Origin: JANQOH01 sp965242575
GTDB lineage: Bacteria > Pseudomonadota > Alphaproteobacteria > UBA7887
NCBI GenBank assembly: GCA_965242575.1
Contig: OZ251461.1
Span: forward strand, 1,922,001 to 1,986,000
DNA: 64,000 nucleotides
Direction of reading: 5' to 3'
Shown here: in pieces, positions 1-8,805 of the stretch
Numbering within the stretch: position 1 is the stretch's first letter
Layout of the letters: each line of letters opens with the position of its first letter
Made by a program: the position numbers and the translations under genes
The notes under the pieces: generated by a model
What the model was told of the DNA's origin: nothing
Seen by the model: only the letters and a program-made list of their open reading frames with translations
Database searches by the model: none

Positions 1-1338
1 CCCCAGGAACGGCGCCGAGCACGGCGTCGCCAGCAGGGTGGCGAACGCCCCGGCGGCGAAATGCCCGGCGAGCGAACCGCCGCCCGCCCGCGCCGCCGCG
101 CCGCCGAGCCATGCGGGCAGGCCGATCTCGAACAGGCCGAACAGGTTGCACGCGAACAGCGTGACGACCAGCGCCAGGAAGACCAGGAACGCCGGTTGCT
201 GGAACTGGATCCCCCAGCCCACCGCGCCGCCGGCGAGTTTGACCGCCGCCGCCGCCGCCGCGAGGACGAGGAACGACGCGACGATCCCGGCGGCGGAGGC
301 GAGGAACCCCGCCCGCGCCGCGCCGCGCGCGCCGCCGCCATGCCCTATCGCGCCCATCAGTTTGAGCGCGAGGACCGGCAGGACGCACGGCATCAGGTTG
401 AGGACCAGCCCGCCCAACAGCGCCAGGCCGAGTATCGCGGCGAGCGCCGGCGCGCCGGGCGGAGCGGGCTCCGGCGCCGCCGGCCCGAGCTCCGCCGCGA
501 ACTCGAAGGCGCGGTCGCCGTCGACCACGGTGATCGTCACCGCCTCGCCGGCGATGCTCGCGCCGCCGCGCGCCTCCACCGGCGCCGAGAGCCGCGCGCG
601 CGCGCCGTCCGCCGCCACCGCCGCCGCGGCGCGGCCGGCGCGGTAGCGCGGCGGCGCCTCGACGAACATCTCCGGCGCCGCGAAGGGCAGGGGCGAGCGC
701 AGCGCGACCTCGATCCGCTCCGCCGGCGGCGCGCCGGCGACGGCGGCGGAGAGTACCTCGACCCCCGCCGCCTCCGGCGCGCGGGGCACCCGCGCCTCGT
801 AGCGGTCGATCAGCCGCGCGAACGCCGACGCCGCGGCCGGCCCCGCCGGCAGGTCGAGGGCGAGTTCCGCGACGTAGGGGATGCAGATCGTCTCGCACGC
901 CTGGTAGGGCACGGTGGCGCGCACGCGGACCGCCTCCCCCGGCCGCTCCGGCCGGAGCGTGAGCGGCAGCACCGTCTCGCCTTCGTAGCCGGCGGTCTCC
1001 AGGTCGGCGAGTTCGTCGAAGCGCGTGGGCGCGGGCCAGGCGACGTCGACGCGGGCGGCGTTGGCGGAGGCGGAGAAGTCGGGCATGGGCGGCGACCCGG
1101 CGTCGCCGGGGCTGCGCCAGTAGATCTTCCAGCCCGGATCGAGCTGGAACTGCAACCCCAGCCGCAGGCTTTCCGCCGCGCCGGCGGCGGTCGCGGCGGC
1201 GACCAGCCGCGCCTGGCTCACCTCGGTGCGCGCCCATTCGCCGGCGGCGGCCCGCGCGCCCGCGCCCGTCGCCGCGGCGAGTCCGGCGGCGAGCGCGGCG
1301 GCGAGCGCGGCGGCGGCGATGCGCTCCCTCGTCGTCAT
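1..1338 (-). CDS. DsbD/ScsB-like thiol:disulfide interchange membrane protein (partial, 3' end outside window)
   Basis: The frame is open from an ATG at 1338 to the window edge, giving about 446 visible residues and no stop. An Ala-rich signal peptide covers roughly residues 1-27. A periplasmic domain follows, with a CxxxC pair (ACETIC) near residue 145. Membrane segments start near residue 305 with the DsbD hallmark LMPCVLPVLALKL and continue to a second Cys motif, TPCSAPFLG, at the edge. DsbD-family proteins carry electrons from cytoplasmic thioredoxin across the inner membrane to periplasmic partners. The thioredoxin-like C-terminus, if present, is outside the window. The gene is divergent from yqgE with only 54 bp between them. 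The family is clear; the DsbD/ScsB subtype is not. Confidence 0.85.
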   Translation of the reverse strand, partial: MTTRERIAAAALAAALAAGLAAATGAGARAAAGEWARTEVSQARLVAAATAAGAAESLRLGLQFQLDPGWKIYWRSPGDAGSPPMPDFSASANAARVDVAWPAPTRFDELADLETAGYEGETVLPLTLRPERPGEAVRVRATVPYQACETICIPYVAELALDLPAGPAAASAFARLIDRYEARVPRAPEAAGVEVLSAAVAGAPPAERIEVALRSPLPFAAPEMFVEAPPRYRAGRAAAAVAADGARARLSAPVEARGGASIAGEAVTITVVDGDRAFEFAAELGPAAPEPAPPGAPALAAILGLALLGGLVLNLMPCVLPVLALKLMGAIGHGGGARGAARAGFLASAAGIVASFLVLAAAAAAVKLAGGAVGWGIQFQQPAFLVFLALVVTLFACNLFGLFEIGLPAWLGGAAARAGGGSLAGHFAAGAFATLLATPCSAPFLG

Positions 1339-1392
1339 GGCGCCAGTATAGGCGATCTTGCGGGCGCGCGGCGGCTTGCGTAAGCTCGCCGC

Positions 1393-1974
1393 ATGATCGC
1401 GTTCGAGAACGACGATGGGTATCTCGGCGGGCGGCTGCTGGCGGCGATGCCGCAAATGGCCGATCCGCGCTTCGCGCGCAGCGTGGTGTTCCTGTGCGCC
1501 CACAACGCCGACGGCGCGATGGGCTTGGTCGTCAACAAGCTCGTCGACTCGCTCAGTTTCGCCGACCTGCTGAAGCAGATGGATTTCGAGTTCGACGACG
1601 CCGAGCTGGGGGACCGGGTCCAGGTCCATTTCGGCGGCCCGGTCGAATCCGCGCGCGGTTTCGTGCTCCACACGCCCGACTACAAGTCCGAGGCGACGAT
1701 GCACGCCGGCGACGGCTTCGCGGTGACGGCGACGGTCGACGTGCTGCGTTCGATAGCGCGCGGCTCGGGGCCGGAGCGCGCGATCTTCGCGCTCGGCTAC
1801 GCCGGCTGGGCGCCGGGCCAGCTCGACAGCGAGATCCAGAACAACGGCTGGCTCAGCGTCGACGCCGACGCCGATCTCGTGTTCGGGCGCGACCACGACG
1901 GCAAATGGCGCCGCGCCGTGGCCAAGGTCGGCGTCGACCCGGCCCTCCTGTCGGGCCAGGCCGGGCACGCCTGA
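1393..1974 (+). CDS. YqgE/AlgH family protein (UPF0301)
   Basis: 193 residues, the usual family length. The N-terminus GGRLLAAMPQMADPRFARSV and the segment GAMGLVVNKL are typical of YqgE/AlgH proteins, as are FGGPVE and the later LGYAGWAPGQLDSEI. The cytoplasmic family is structurally known, but its biochemical role is not settled; AlgH was named for an effect on alginate transcription in Pseudomonas. The gene is divergent from the DsbD-like gene and convergent with the acetyltransferase downstream, from which 13 bp separate it. Confidence 0.92.
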   Translation: MIAFENDDGYLGGRLLAAMPQMADPRFARSVVFLCAHNADGAMGLVVNKLVDSLSFADLLKQMDFEFDDAELGDRVQVHFGGPVESARGFVLHTPDYKSEATMHAGDGFAVTATVDVLRSIARGSGPERAIFALGYAGWAPGQLDSEIQNNGWLSVDADADLVFGRDHDGKWRRAVAKVGVDPALLSGQAGHA

Positions 1975-1987
1975 GGCTTCGGCCGCC

Positions 1988-2653
1988 CTACGGCGCCACC
2001 GTCTGGCGGGAGAAGCGGCGGGCGCGGCGGCGGGACACGCGGCGCGCGGGGGCGGCGGCGGCTTGCGGGCGCTCGTCGGTGCTCAACATGCCGTAGACGA
2101 CGTGGTCGCGCCATTCGCCGCCGATGCGCAGGTAGTTGCGCGCCACGCCCTCGCGCGCGAAGCCGATCTTCTCCAGCAACCGCTGGCTCGCCGCGTTGTC
2201 CTCCAGAACCGCCGCGCCGAGGCGGTGCAGGCCCAGCGAGTCGAAGGCGAACGGCAGAAGCGCGCTCAACGCGTCAGTCATGTAGCCGCGCCGGGCGTGC
2301 GGCGCGCCGACCCAATAGCCCAGCTCCGCCCGCTGGCCGTTGCCCCGCCGCACGTTGTCGAGCGACACCCCGCCCACCAGCGCGCCGCCCCGGCGCTCGA
2401 AGACGAAAAAGGCGTAGCCCCGGTCGGTCTGGCTCCGCAGCGCCCAGGCGCGCAGCCGGCGCGTGAACGCCTTGCGCGACAACTCGTCGCCGCCCCAGGG
2501 CGGCTCCCACGGCTCCAGATGCGCCCGGCTCGCCGCGCGCAGCGCCGCCCATGCGCGCCAGTCGCTCCGCGCCGGCGGACGCAGGAAGACCTGGCCGCGG
2601 ACCAGCGGCTTGCCGCGCATCAGTTCCGACAGCGTCCGCAGCAGCGCGATCAC
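1988..2653 (-). CDS. GNAT family N-acetyltransferase (RimJ/RimL-like)
   Basis: 221 residues beginning with GTG at 2653, three bases after the tusA stop, so it is probably translationally coupled. The acyl-CoA-binding part is visible as ELGYWVGAPHARRGYMTDAL, followed by LGLHRLGAAVLEDNAASQRL and the signature EKIGFAREGVARNYL. This arrangement is that of ribosomal-protein or aminoglycoside-type GNATs of the RimJ group, which acetylate N-terminal amines. The substrate cannot be told. It is the last gene of the minus-strand thrC operon. Confidence 0.88.
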   Translation of the reverse strand: MIALLRTLSELMRGKPLVRGQVFLRPPARSDWRAWAALRAASRAHLEPWEPPWGGDELSRKAFTRRLRAWALRSQTDRGYAFFVFERRGGALVGGVSLDNVRRGNGQRAELGYWVGAPHARRGYMTDALSALLPFAFDSLGLHRLGAAVLEDNAASQRLLEKIGFAREGVARNYLRIGGEWRDHVVYGMLSTDERPQAAAAPARRVSRRRARRFSRQTVAP

Positions 2654-2656
2654 CGG

Positions 2657-2923
2657 TCAGCCCCTGGCGCGGATGAGGAATTCGAACGCGCCGCCCTCCG
2701 CCGCGCCGGACCTTTCCATCCGGTGGCCGGCGGCGTCGCAGAACGCGGCGAAATCGGCCGGCGCGGCGGGGTCGTCGGCGAGCACCCGCAGCAGGCCGCC
2801 GGGCGCGACGGCGCGCATCGCCTTGCGCGCCCTGAGCACGGGGAGCGGGCAGGCGAGGCCGCGCGCGTCGAGGAGCGCCGCGCCGCCCGCCGCCTGGGCC
2901 GGAGTTCGCTCCGACTCGGGCAC
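2657..2923 (-). CDS. TusA-family sulfur carrier protein
   Basis: 88 residues if the GTG at 2923 is used. That start lies just after the stop of the M16 peptidase and gives the usual size for this family; the nearest in-frame ATG is 174 bp further upstream, inside the peptidase. The diagnostic motif LDARGLACPLPVLRARKAM contains the single conserved CPxP cysteine that carries persulfide. TusA-like proteins pass sulfur to tRNA thiolation or other sulfur pathways in the cytoplasm. It sits in the operon thrC - M16 peptidase - tusA - GNAT. Confidence 0.85.
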   Translation of the reverse strand: MPESERTPAQAAGGAALLDARGLACPLPVLRARKAMRAVAPGGLLRVLADDPAAPADFAAFCDAAGHRMERSGAAEGGAFEFLIRARG

Positions 2924-2939
2924 CGCGCCGCCCGCCGCC

Positions 2940-4223
2940 TCAATCCAGCGCGGCGGCGACCGCCTCGTAATCGGGCAGGCCGTCCGCCGGGCCGAGCGCC
3001 GCCAGCGCCGGGCGGCCGCGGTCGATGAGCCGCGCCATGCAGCCCCGCGCCGCGTCCTCGTCCACCGCCTCGATCCGCGCCAGCGTCTCGCCCACATCGC
3101 GCGGCGCGCCGTGGATCAGCATCTGCCGCGCGATCTGTTCGCAGCGCCCGGACGGACTCTCGAGCGACATCAGGATCCCCGCCCCGAGCTGCGCCTTTGC
3201 CCGCGCCACCTCGTCGGCCCCCACCCGGTCGCCGACCGCGCGCATCTCGCCGCACACCACCGGCAGCAGCCGCGCGGCCTCGTCCGGCGCGCACCCCGCA
3301 TAGACGCCGAACAGCCCGCCATCCACGTAACTGGCGGTGAAACTGTGGATCGCATAGGCGAGGCCGCGCTTCTCCCGCACTTCCTGGAACAGGCGCGACG
3401 ACATGCCGCCGCCCAGCAGGGTGGACAGCACCTGCAACGCCGGGAAAGCGTCGTCCTCGTAGGGCAGGCCCTCGACTCCGAGCAGCAGGTGCAGCTGCTC
3501 CAGGTCGCGCGCCTCGCGCCGGTCGCCGCCGACGTAGCGCGCCGGCGGCGCGGCGGGCGCGGGGCGGGACCGAAGCGCGCCGAACGCCTCGCCCGCCAGC
3601 GCGACGAGCCGGTCGTGGTCCAGCCGCCCCGCCGCGGCGAGGACCATGCGCGGCGCGGTGTATTGCCGTCCCAGGTAGCCCCGCAGCGCGCCGCGGTCGA
3701 GGGCGGCGACGCGCTCGGCCGAGCCCAGCACCGGCCGCCCGATCGGCTGGCCGGGATAGGCGGCCTCCTGGAAACGGTCGAACACGATGTCGTCGGGCGT
3801 GTCCTCCGCCTGGCCGATCTCCTGGACCACCACGTCCTTCTCGCGCGCCAGCTCGTCGTCGGCGAAGGTCGAATTCAGCAGGATGTCGCCCAGCAGGTCG
3901 ACCGCCAGCGGCAGGTCGCGGCGCAGGGTCCGCGCGTAATAGGCGGTGTGCTCGCGCGACGTATAGGCGTTGAGATGGCCGCCCACGGCCTCGATCTCGG
4001 CGGCGATGGCGAAGGCGTCGCGCCGCCGCGTGCCCTTGAACGCCATGTGTTCGAGCAGGTGCGAGACGCCGTTCAGCTCGGCCGACTCGCAGCGCGCGCC
4101 GGCGTCCACCCACACGCCGACCGCCAGCGTCTCCAGCCCCGGCATGTCCTGGCTCGCCACCCGCATGCCGTTGTCCAGCGCGCTCACCCGCACTTCGGGG
4201 AACGCCGCTCCGTTCCGCGCCAT
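2940..4223 (-). CDS. M16 family zinc metallopeptidase (processing-peptidase-like)
   Basis: 427 residues. The inverted zinc motif HxxEH is H55-LL-E58-H59 within NGVSHLLEHMAFKG, and the third ligand is E135 in VVVQEI at the expected spacing of about 76 residues. Half-domain repeats typical of pitrilysin/MPP proteins follow, including RGLAYAIHSF and GGMSSRLFQEVREKRGLAY. Bacterial members degrade short peptides, and alphaproteobacterial ones are close to the mitochondrial processing peptidase beta subunit. The ATG directly follows the thrC TAG with no gap, and the stop lies 17 bp before the tusA start. A thrC-M16 pairing is common in alphaproteobacteria. Confidence 0.93.
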   Translation of the reverse strand: MARNGAAFPEVRVSALDNGMRVASQDMPGLETLAVGVWVDAGARCESAELNGVSHLLEHMAFKGTRRRDAFAIAAEIEAVGGHLNAYTSREHTAYYARTLRRDLPLAVDLLGDILLNSTFADDELAREKDVVVQEIGQAEDTPDDIVFDRFQEAAYPGQPIGRPVLGSAERVAALDRGALRGYLGRQYTAPRMVLAAAGRLDHDRLVALAGEAFGALRSRPAPAAPPARYVGGDRREARDLEQLHLLLGVEGLPYEDDAFPALQVLSTLLGGGMSSRLFQEVREKRGLAYAIHSFTASYVDGGLFGVYAGCAPDEAARLLPVVCGEMRAVGDRVGADEVARAKAQLGAGILMSLESPSGRCEQIARQMLIHGAPRDVGETLARIEAVDEDAARGCMARLIDRGRPALAALGPADGLPDYEAVAAALD

Positions 4224-5624
4224 CTACCGCCCTCGCCGCGCCCGGGCGCGAATATAGGCGGCGAGGGCGCGCGGGTCACGGCCCAGCGAGTCGCAGCGCT
4301 CCGGCAGCTCCGCCAGCCGCGCCAGCGCCTCCGGCGCCTCCGGCGGCCGCCCGATGGCCCGCTTCACCGCGCCGGGGAACTTCGCCGGATGCGCGGTGGC
4401 GAGGTGGACGGTCGGAATTCCGGGCGGGCCGGGCCGGGCGGCGGCGGCGGCGATGCCTACCGCGGTGTGCGGGTCCACCACCAGCCCGGTCTCGGCGTGG
4501 ACGCGGGCGATGGCCGCCAGCGTCGCCGCGTCGTCGACCGCCGCCGCCGCGAACAGCCGCGCCGCGCGGGCGCGCCGCGCCGCGTCGAGCGCGAATCCGC
4601 CCTCGGCGGCGAGGCGGCGCATGAGCGCGCCCGTCCGCGCGCCGTCGCCGTCGTGGAGGTCGAACAGCAGGCGCTCGAAATTGCTCGCCGCCTGGATGTC
4701 CATGCTCGGCGACGGCGTCCGCCGCGCCGCCTGCGGGCGGTAGGCGCCGGAGTCCAGGCAGCGGGCGAGGATGTCGTTGCGGTTGGTCGCGACGACGATC
4801 CCGGCGATGGGAAAGCCCAGCCGCGCCGCCGCGTAGCCGGCGTAGGCGTCGCCGAAATTCCCCGTCGGCACGGCGTAGCGGACCCCGCGCGGCGGGAGGC
4901 CGAGCGCGGCGCAGGAGGTGGCGTAATAGACGATCTGCGCTGCGATGCGCGCCCAGTTGATCGAGTTCGCCGAGGCGAGTCCCGCGTCGCGGCGCAGCGC
5001 CTCGTCGGCGAACATCGCCTTGGCCAGCGCCTGGCAGTCGTCGAACGTCCCGTCGACGGCGACGTTGTGGACGTTGGGGTCCGTGACCGTCGTCATCTGC
5101 CGGCGCTGGACGTCCGAGACGCGGCCTTGCGGGTGGAGGACGAAGACGTCCAGGTTCTCCCGCCCGCGGCAGGCGTGGATCGCCGCCGAGCCGGTGTCCC
5201 CCGACGTGGCGCCGAGGACCGCGGCGCGTTCGCCCCGGCGCGCCAGCGCGCGGTCGAGCATGCGGCCCACGACCTGGAGCGCGTGGTCCTTGAACGCCAG
5301 CGTCGGCCCGTGGAACAGTTCGAGCAGCCACGAATTCTCGCCGATCTGCGCGAGCGGCGCCACGGCCGGGTGGGAGAAGGCGGCGTAGGACTCGTCGAGG
5401 ATCGCCGCCAATTCGCGGTCGGGGAACGCGCCGCCGGCGAACGGGCGGAGGATTTCCAGCGCCGCCCCGGCGTGGCTCCGCCCCGCCAGCCCGGCGCGCG
5501 CGGCGGGCGCCAGCTCCGGCCACCGCGCCGGGACGTGGAGTCCGCCATCGCCGGCGAGGCCGGACGTCAGCGCCGCCTCGAAACCGACCGGCGCCGCGCC
5601 GCCGCGGGTGCTTGCGTAAAGCAT
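4224..5624 (-). CDS. thrC: Threonine synthase
   Basis: 466 residues from the ATG at 5624. This start gives MLYASTRGGAAPVGFEAAL, matching the usual family N-terminus; an ATG at 5660 would add twelve unconserved residues. The PLP lysine is K112 in HGPTLAFKDHALQ, and the phosphate-binding loop appears as VPTGNFGDAYAGY. The enzyme converts O-phosphohomoserine to threonine in the cytoplasm, the last step of threonine synthesis. It is the first gene of the minus-strand operon and abuts the M16 peptidase. An 86-bp divergent region separates it from the GH3-like gene. Confidence 0.95.
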   Translation of the reverse strand: MLYASTRGGAAPVGFEAALTSGLAGDGGLHVPARWPELAPAARAGLAGRSHAGAALEILRPFAGGAFPDRELAAILDESYAAFSHPAVAPLAQIGENSWLLELFHGPTLAFKDHALQVVGRMLDRALARRGERAAVLGATSGDTGSAAIHACRGRENLDVFVLHPQGRVSDVQRRQMTTVTDPNVHNVAVDGTFDDCQALAKAMFADEALRRDAGLASANSINWARIAAQIVYYATSCAALGLPPRGVRYAVPTGNFGDAYAGYAAARLGFPIAGIVVATNRNDILARCLDSGAYRPQAARRTPSPSMDIQAASNFERLLFDLHDGDGARTGALMRRLAAEGGFALDAARRARAARLFAAAAVDDAATLAAIARVHAETGLVVDPHTAVGIAAAAARPGPPGIPTVHLATAHPAKFPGAVKRAIGRPPEAPEALARLAELPERCDSLGRDPRALAAYIRARARRGR

Positions 5625-5710
5625 CGCGCGGGGGCTATCCGAGGCGCGCGGGGCGGTCAAGCGGGAGAGGGCCGGGGCGGTGCGATCGCGACACGGTTTC
5701 GGCGCGCGCC

Positions 5711-7246
5711 ATGCGTGACGCGACGCCGCTGCTGCGCGCCTGGGCGCGGCGGCGCCTGCGGCGGCTGGCGCGGATGGACGCGCGCGAGACGCAGCGCGCC
5801 ATCTTGCGCGCGCTGGTCCGCCGCGCGCGCCGCACGCGGTTCGGGCGCGACCACGATTTCGCCCGCGTGCGCGGACTCGACGACTACCGCGCCCGCGTCC
5901 CCATGCGCGATTGGGAGGCGTTCTGGGACTCGTATTGGCGCGCGCCGTTCCCGCGCCTCCACGGCGTGACCTGGCCCGGCCGCGTCCCGTGGGTCGCGCT
6001 GTCGTCGGGGACGTCGCGCGGGGCGACCAAATACATCCCCGTAACCCGCGCGGCGGCCCGCGCCAACCGGCGCGCGGGCCTCGACGCGCTGGTCCACCAC
6101 GCCGCCAACCGCCCGCGGAGCCGCATCTTCGCGGGGCGGACCTTCATGCTCGGCGGCTCGACCGGGCTGGAGCGCCTTGCGCCGGGGGTCCGCGCCGGCG
6201 ACCTGAGCGGGATCGCCGCGCGCGCCATGCCGTTCTGGGCCCGGCGGCGCGCCTTCCCGCCGCGCGCGGTGGAGGAGATCGCCGATTGGGAGGTCAAGAT
6301 CGCGCGCTGCGCCGAGCTCGCGCGCGGCGCCGACATCCGCGCGCTGACCGGGACCCCGAGCTGGCTGCTGCTCTTCCTCGACCGCCTGTTCGCCGCCGCC
6401 GGCGCGAAGGAGGCGCGCATCGCCGAGGTCTGGCCCGATTTCGAACTGCTGGTCCATGGCGGCGTCGCCTGGGCGCCCTACCGCGACCGCTTCGCCGCGC
6501 TGCTGGAGGGAAGCCGCGCCGAGACGCGCGAGGTCTATCCCGCCAGCGAGGGCTTCTTCGCCGTCGCCGATCGCGGCGACGGCGAGGGGTTGCGGCTGCT
6601 GCTCGACACCGGGATATTCTACGAATTCGTTCCCGTGTCCGAACTGGATGCGGCGGCCCCCGCCAGCCATTGGATCGGCGACGCCGAGACGGGAGTCGAT
6701 TACGCCCTGGTCGTGACCACCTGCGCCGGGCTGTGGCGGTACGTCGTCGGCGACACGGTGCGGCTGGCGGACCGCGACCCGCCGCGCGTCGTCGTCACCG
6801 GGCGCACGAGCTACATGCTCTCCGCCTTCGGCGAGCACGTGATCGGGATCGAGCTCGAGGAGGCAGTCGCGGCGGCGGCGCGGGCGGTGGGGACGACGGC
6901 GAACGACTTTTCCGTCGGCGCGGCGTTCCCGGAGGGCGCCGGGGCGCGCGGCGGCCACCTGTTCGTCGTCGAGTTCGCCGACGGCCGGGCGGACCCGCGC
7001 CGTCTCGCGCGCTTCGCCGCGAGCGTGGACGAGACCCTGGCGCGCCTCAACGCCGACTACGCCGCCCACCGCGCCGGCGGTTTCGGCATGGACGCGCCGC
7101 GCGTCGCCGCGATGGCGCCCGGCGGGTTTGCGGCGTGGATGCGCGCGCGCGGCAAGCTGGGCGGCCAGAACAAGGCGCCGCGCGTGGCGAACGACCCCGC
7201 GCTGTTCGCCAGCCTGCGCGATTTCGCCGCGACGTGGAAAGGATGA
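5711..7246 (+). CDS. GH3-family acyl-adenylate-forming protein
   Basis: 511 residues from the ATG at 5711; the open frame extends 99 bp upstream but shows no conserved sequence there. SSGTSRGATKYIPVT is the ATP-binding P-loop of GH3 proteins, followed by YPASEGFFAVAD and the C-terminal LWRYVVGDTVRL and GEHVIGIELEEAV motifs. Plant GH3 enzymes join acyl groups such as auxin or jasmonate to amino acids through an acyl-adenylate. Bacterial members are widespread with unknown substrates. The stop overlaps the ATG of the poly-G membrane protein (ATGA), so the two are translationally coupled and may modify the same lipid or glycan; that link is inference. Confidence 0.85.
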   Translation: MRDATPLLRAWARRRLRRLARMDARETQRAILRALVRRARRTRFGRDHDFARVRGLDDYRARVPMRDWEAFWDSYWRAPFPRLHGVTWPGRVPWVALSSGTSRGATKYIPVTRAAARANRRAGLDALVHHAANRPRSRIFAGRTFMLGGSTGLERLAPGVRAGDLSGIAARAMPFWARRRAFPPRAVEEIADWEVKIARCAELARGADIRALTGTPSWLLLFLDRLFAAAGAKEARIAEVWPDFELLVHGGVAWAPYRDRFAALLEGSRAETREVYPASEGFFAVADRGDGEGLRLLLDTGIFYEFVPVSELDAAAPASHWIGDAETGVDYALVVTTCAGLWRYVVGDTVRLADRDPPRVVVTGRTSYMLSAFGEHVIGIELEEAVAAAARAVGTTANDFSVGAAFPEGAGARGGHLFVVEFADGRADPRRLARFAASVDETLARLNADYAAHRAGGFGMDAPRVAAMAPGGFAAWMRARGKLGGQNKAPRVANDPALFASLRDFAATWKG

Positions 7247-8805
7247 CCGCCATGCCCCGCCGCGAATCGCGCCCTCTTCCCCCGGGTGGGCCCGGAATCT
7301 TCTCGCGCCGCGGCGGCGGCGGCGCCCTTCCGTTGCTCCTCCTGGCGGCGGCCTTGTCGTACGTATTCGTATTCGGCGAACATCGCGGACATTTCCACTG
7401 GATGCACGACTGGACGTCGTCCAACAACATGGCCGTCGCCGCCAATCTTTCGCCGGATCATGGCTTCCTCGGCTTCGTGCATCGGTTCGCCGGACGCTCG
7501 GGCGAGCCCGAATACGCGCCCTACAACAGGTTTCCCATCGGCGCGGCCGTTCTCACGAAACTGGCCATCGCGCCGTTCGCGGGGGACCTGTCGGCGCAGA
7601 TATTCGCCGCGAAGAGCCTCTCCGTCCTGCTGTTTTGCGGCTGCGCGCTGCTGGCCTGTCTGGCCCTGGGCCGGCTCTTCCACGACCGTTGGGGCGCCGC
7701 CGCCGCCGTCCTGCTGGCGTTTTCCTCCTGGTACGCGCTGGGGTTCGCCGATATGGTCGGCGAGGGCATGGTCTCGCTGTTCGGGGTCGTGCTGGCTTTC
7801 CACGGCCTGGTGGTGTTCGTCCAGGAGGGCCGTTTCCGCCAGCTGCTGGGGAAGACCTGCGCGGCCGTCCTTCTGGGTTGGCACGCCGTCGCTCTCGTGC
7901 TGGCTTTCGTGGCGTTGAGCATGGCGGCGGCCGCCGTCCGGCGCGGGGGGGGGGGGGGGGGGGGGGGGCGGATCGCGCTGTACGGCGGGCTCTCCTTCGT
8001 ATTTTCCGTGCTCGTCCTGTCGTTGAATGTCTTCCTCGAATACCGCATGGATCCGCCGCGCGACGGCGCGGAAAGGCGGCCGCTCGCCGAACTGCCCTCG
8101 GTGGAGTCCGCCCTGAGTCGAACCGGGATCGCGGACCGGTACGGAACCCGGAACGCCGAGACCATGTACGACACCCAGAAGCGGATGATCGCCCGGACCG
8201 GCGAGGGTGCGATCCCGTTCGCGTTTTTCGATCCGGACGCGGACGCGGCGCGCGATGCGATACCGAAGACGCCGGTGGGCAATCACGCGTTGGGGGTCGT
8301 CGTCCTCGCCGTCGTCTGCGCGGGGCTGTTTTCCGTCCGCCATGGACTCGCCGCGGCGAGTTTCGTCCTGTCGGGATTCGTCTGGGGCGCGATGGCGCCT
8401 TTCACGCTTATGCATAAATTCGAGGCGATATTCCATATTCCCGTTGCCCTGCTTTTCTACTGCCTTGTCGTCCGGTTCGCTCGGCGCGCGATGGACCCGC
8501 GGCTCGCGTCCGTTCTGTGCTTCGTGTGGGCCGCGGCGATATTCGGCGCCTCCAACGTCGAGATGAGCGGCGTCGCGGTCGCGGCGCCGCCCGCCGGTGG
8601 GTCCGCCGCCGCCCGGGCCCTGCGGAGTTTCGGCGGCGGCCGCGGGGCGGCGGAGATGCAAAAGGCGGTCGTCCGCGACTTCGACGCCGTCCGCGCGATC
8701 ATGCCGCGCGGCGCCAGGGTGTTCGTCACGACGGGACGATCGGCGGCGGACGTCATCGCGTTCTCGGGCGCGCGTTCGGCGCTCTACTTTTACCTGTCCG
8801 GTTAG
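7243..8805 (+). CDS. Polytopic membrane protein with an in-frame G24 tract; possible GT-C-type glycosyltransferase
   Basis: 520 residues from an ATG overlapping the GH3 stop; a second ATG lies at 7252. About nine to eleven hydrophobic segments are visible, with an acidic first luminal loop (HWMHDWTSSNNM, then YNRFPIG) that resembles GT39/ArnT-like glycosyltransferases. The similarity is one of layout only. Residues about 235-242 are eight consecutive glycines encoded by a run of 24 G at 7945-7968. Gain or loss of one or two G would shift the downstream half out of frame, so expression could be phase variable; as sequenced the frame is open. The TAG stop overlaps the junction of an inserted IS element, whose target would have given the same stop. 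Confidence 0.7.
   Translation: MTAMPRRESRPLPPGGPGIFSRRGGGGALPLLLLAAALSYVFVFGEHRGHFHWMHDWTSSNNMAVAANLSPDHGFLGFVHRFAGRSGEPEYAPYNRFPIGAAVLTKLAIAPFAGDLSAQIFAAKSLSVLLFCGCALLACLALGRLFHDRWGAAAAVLLAFSSWYALGFADMVGEGMVSLFGVVLAFHGLVVFVQEGRFRQLLGKTCAAVLLGWHAVALVLAFVALSMAAAAVRRGGGGGGGGRIALYGGLSFVFSVLVLSLNVFLEYRMDPPRDGAERRPLAELPSVESALSRTGIADRYGTRNAETMYDTQKRMIARTGEGAIPFAFFDPDADAARDAIPKTPVGNHALGVVVLAVVCAGLFSVRHGLAAASFVLSGFVWGAMAPFTLMHKFEAIFHIPVALLFYCLVVRFARRAMDPRLASVLCFVWAAAIFGASNVEMSGVAVAAPPAGGSAAARALRSFGGGRGAAEMQKAVVRDFDAVRAIMPRGARVFVTTGRSAADVIAFSGARSALYFYLSG
7945..7968. repeat. G24 mononucleotide tract inside a coding region
   Basis: Twenty-four uninterrupted G on the plus strand, flanked by GCGC and CGGATC. 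It is the longest homopolymer in the window and lies in the middle of the membrane-protein gene. Tracts of this kind slip during replication and act as on/off switches in surface-antigen genes of other bacteria. The tract length should be read as an estimate, because sequencing and assembly are unreliable at such runs. Confidence 0.9.

Noticed and set aside
61..1383. A 440-codon plus-strand open frame at the window start
   Set aside because: It is the complement of the DsbD-like gene, whose frame runs through the window edge and carries clear signal peptide, Cys motifs and membrane segments.
2463..5969. A 1168-codon plus-strand open frame across the thrC operon
   Set aside because: It lies wholly antisense to thrC, the M16 peptidase, tusA and part of the GNAT gene. 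The sequence is Arg/Ala/Pro-rich with no motif, as expected for shadows in ~70% G+C DNA.
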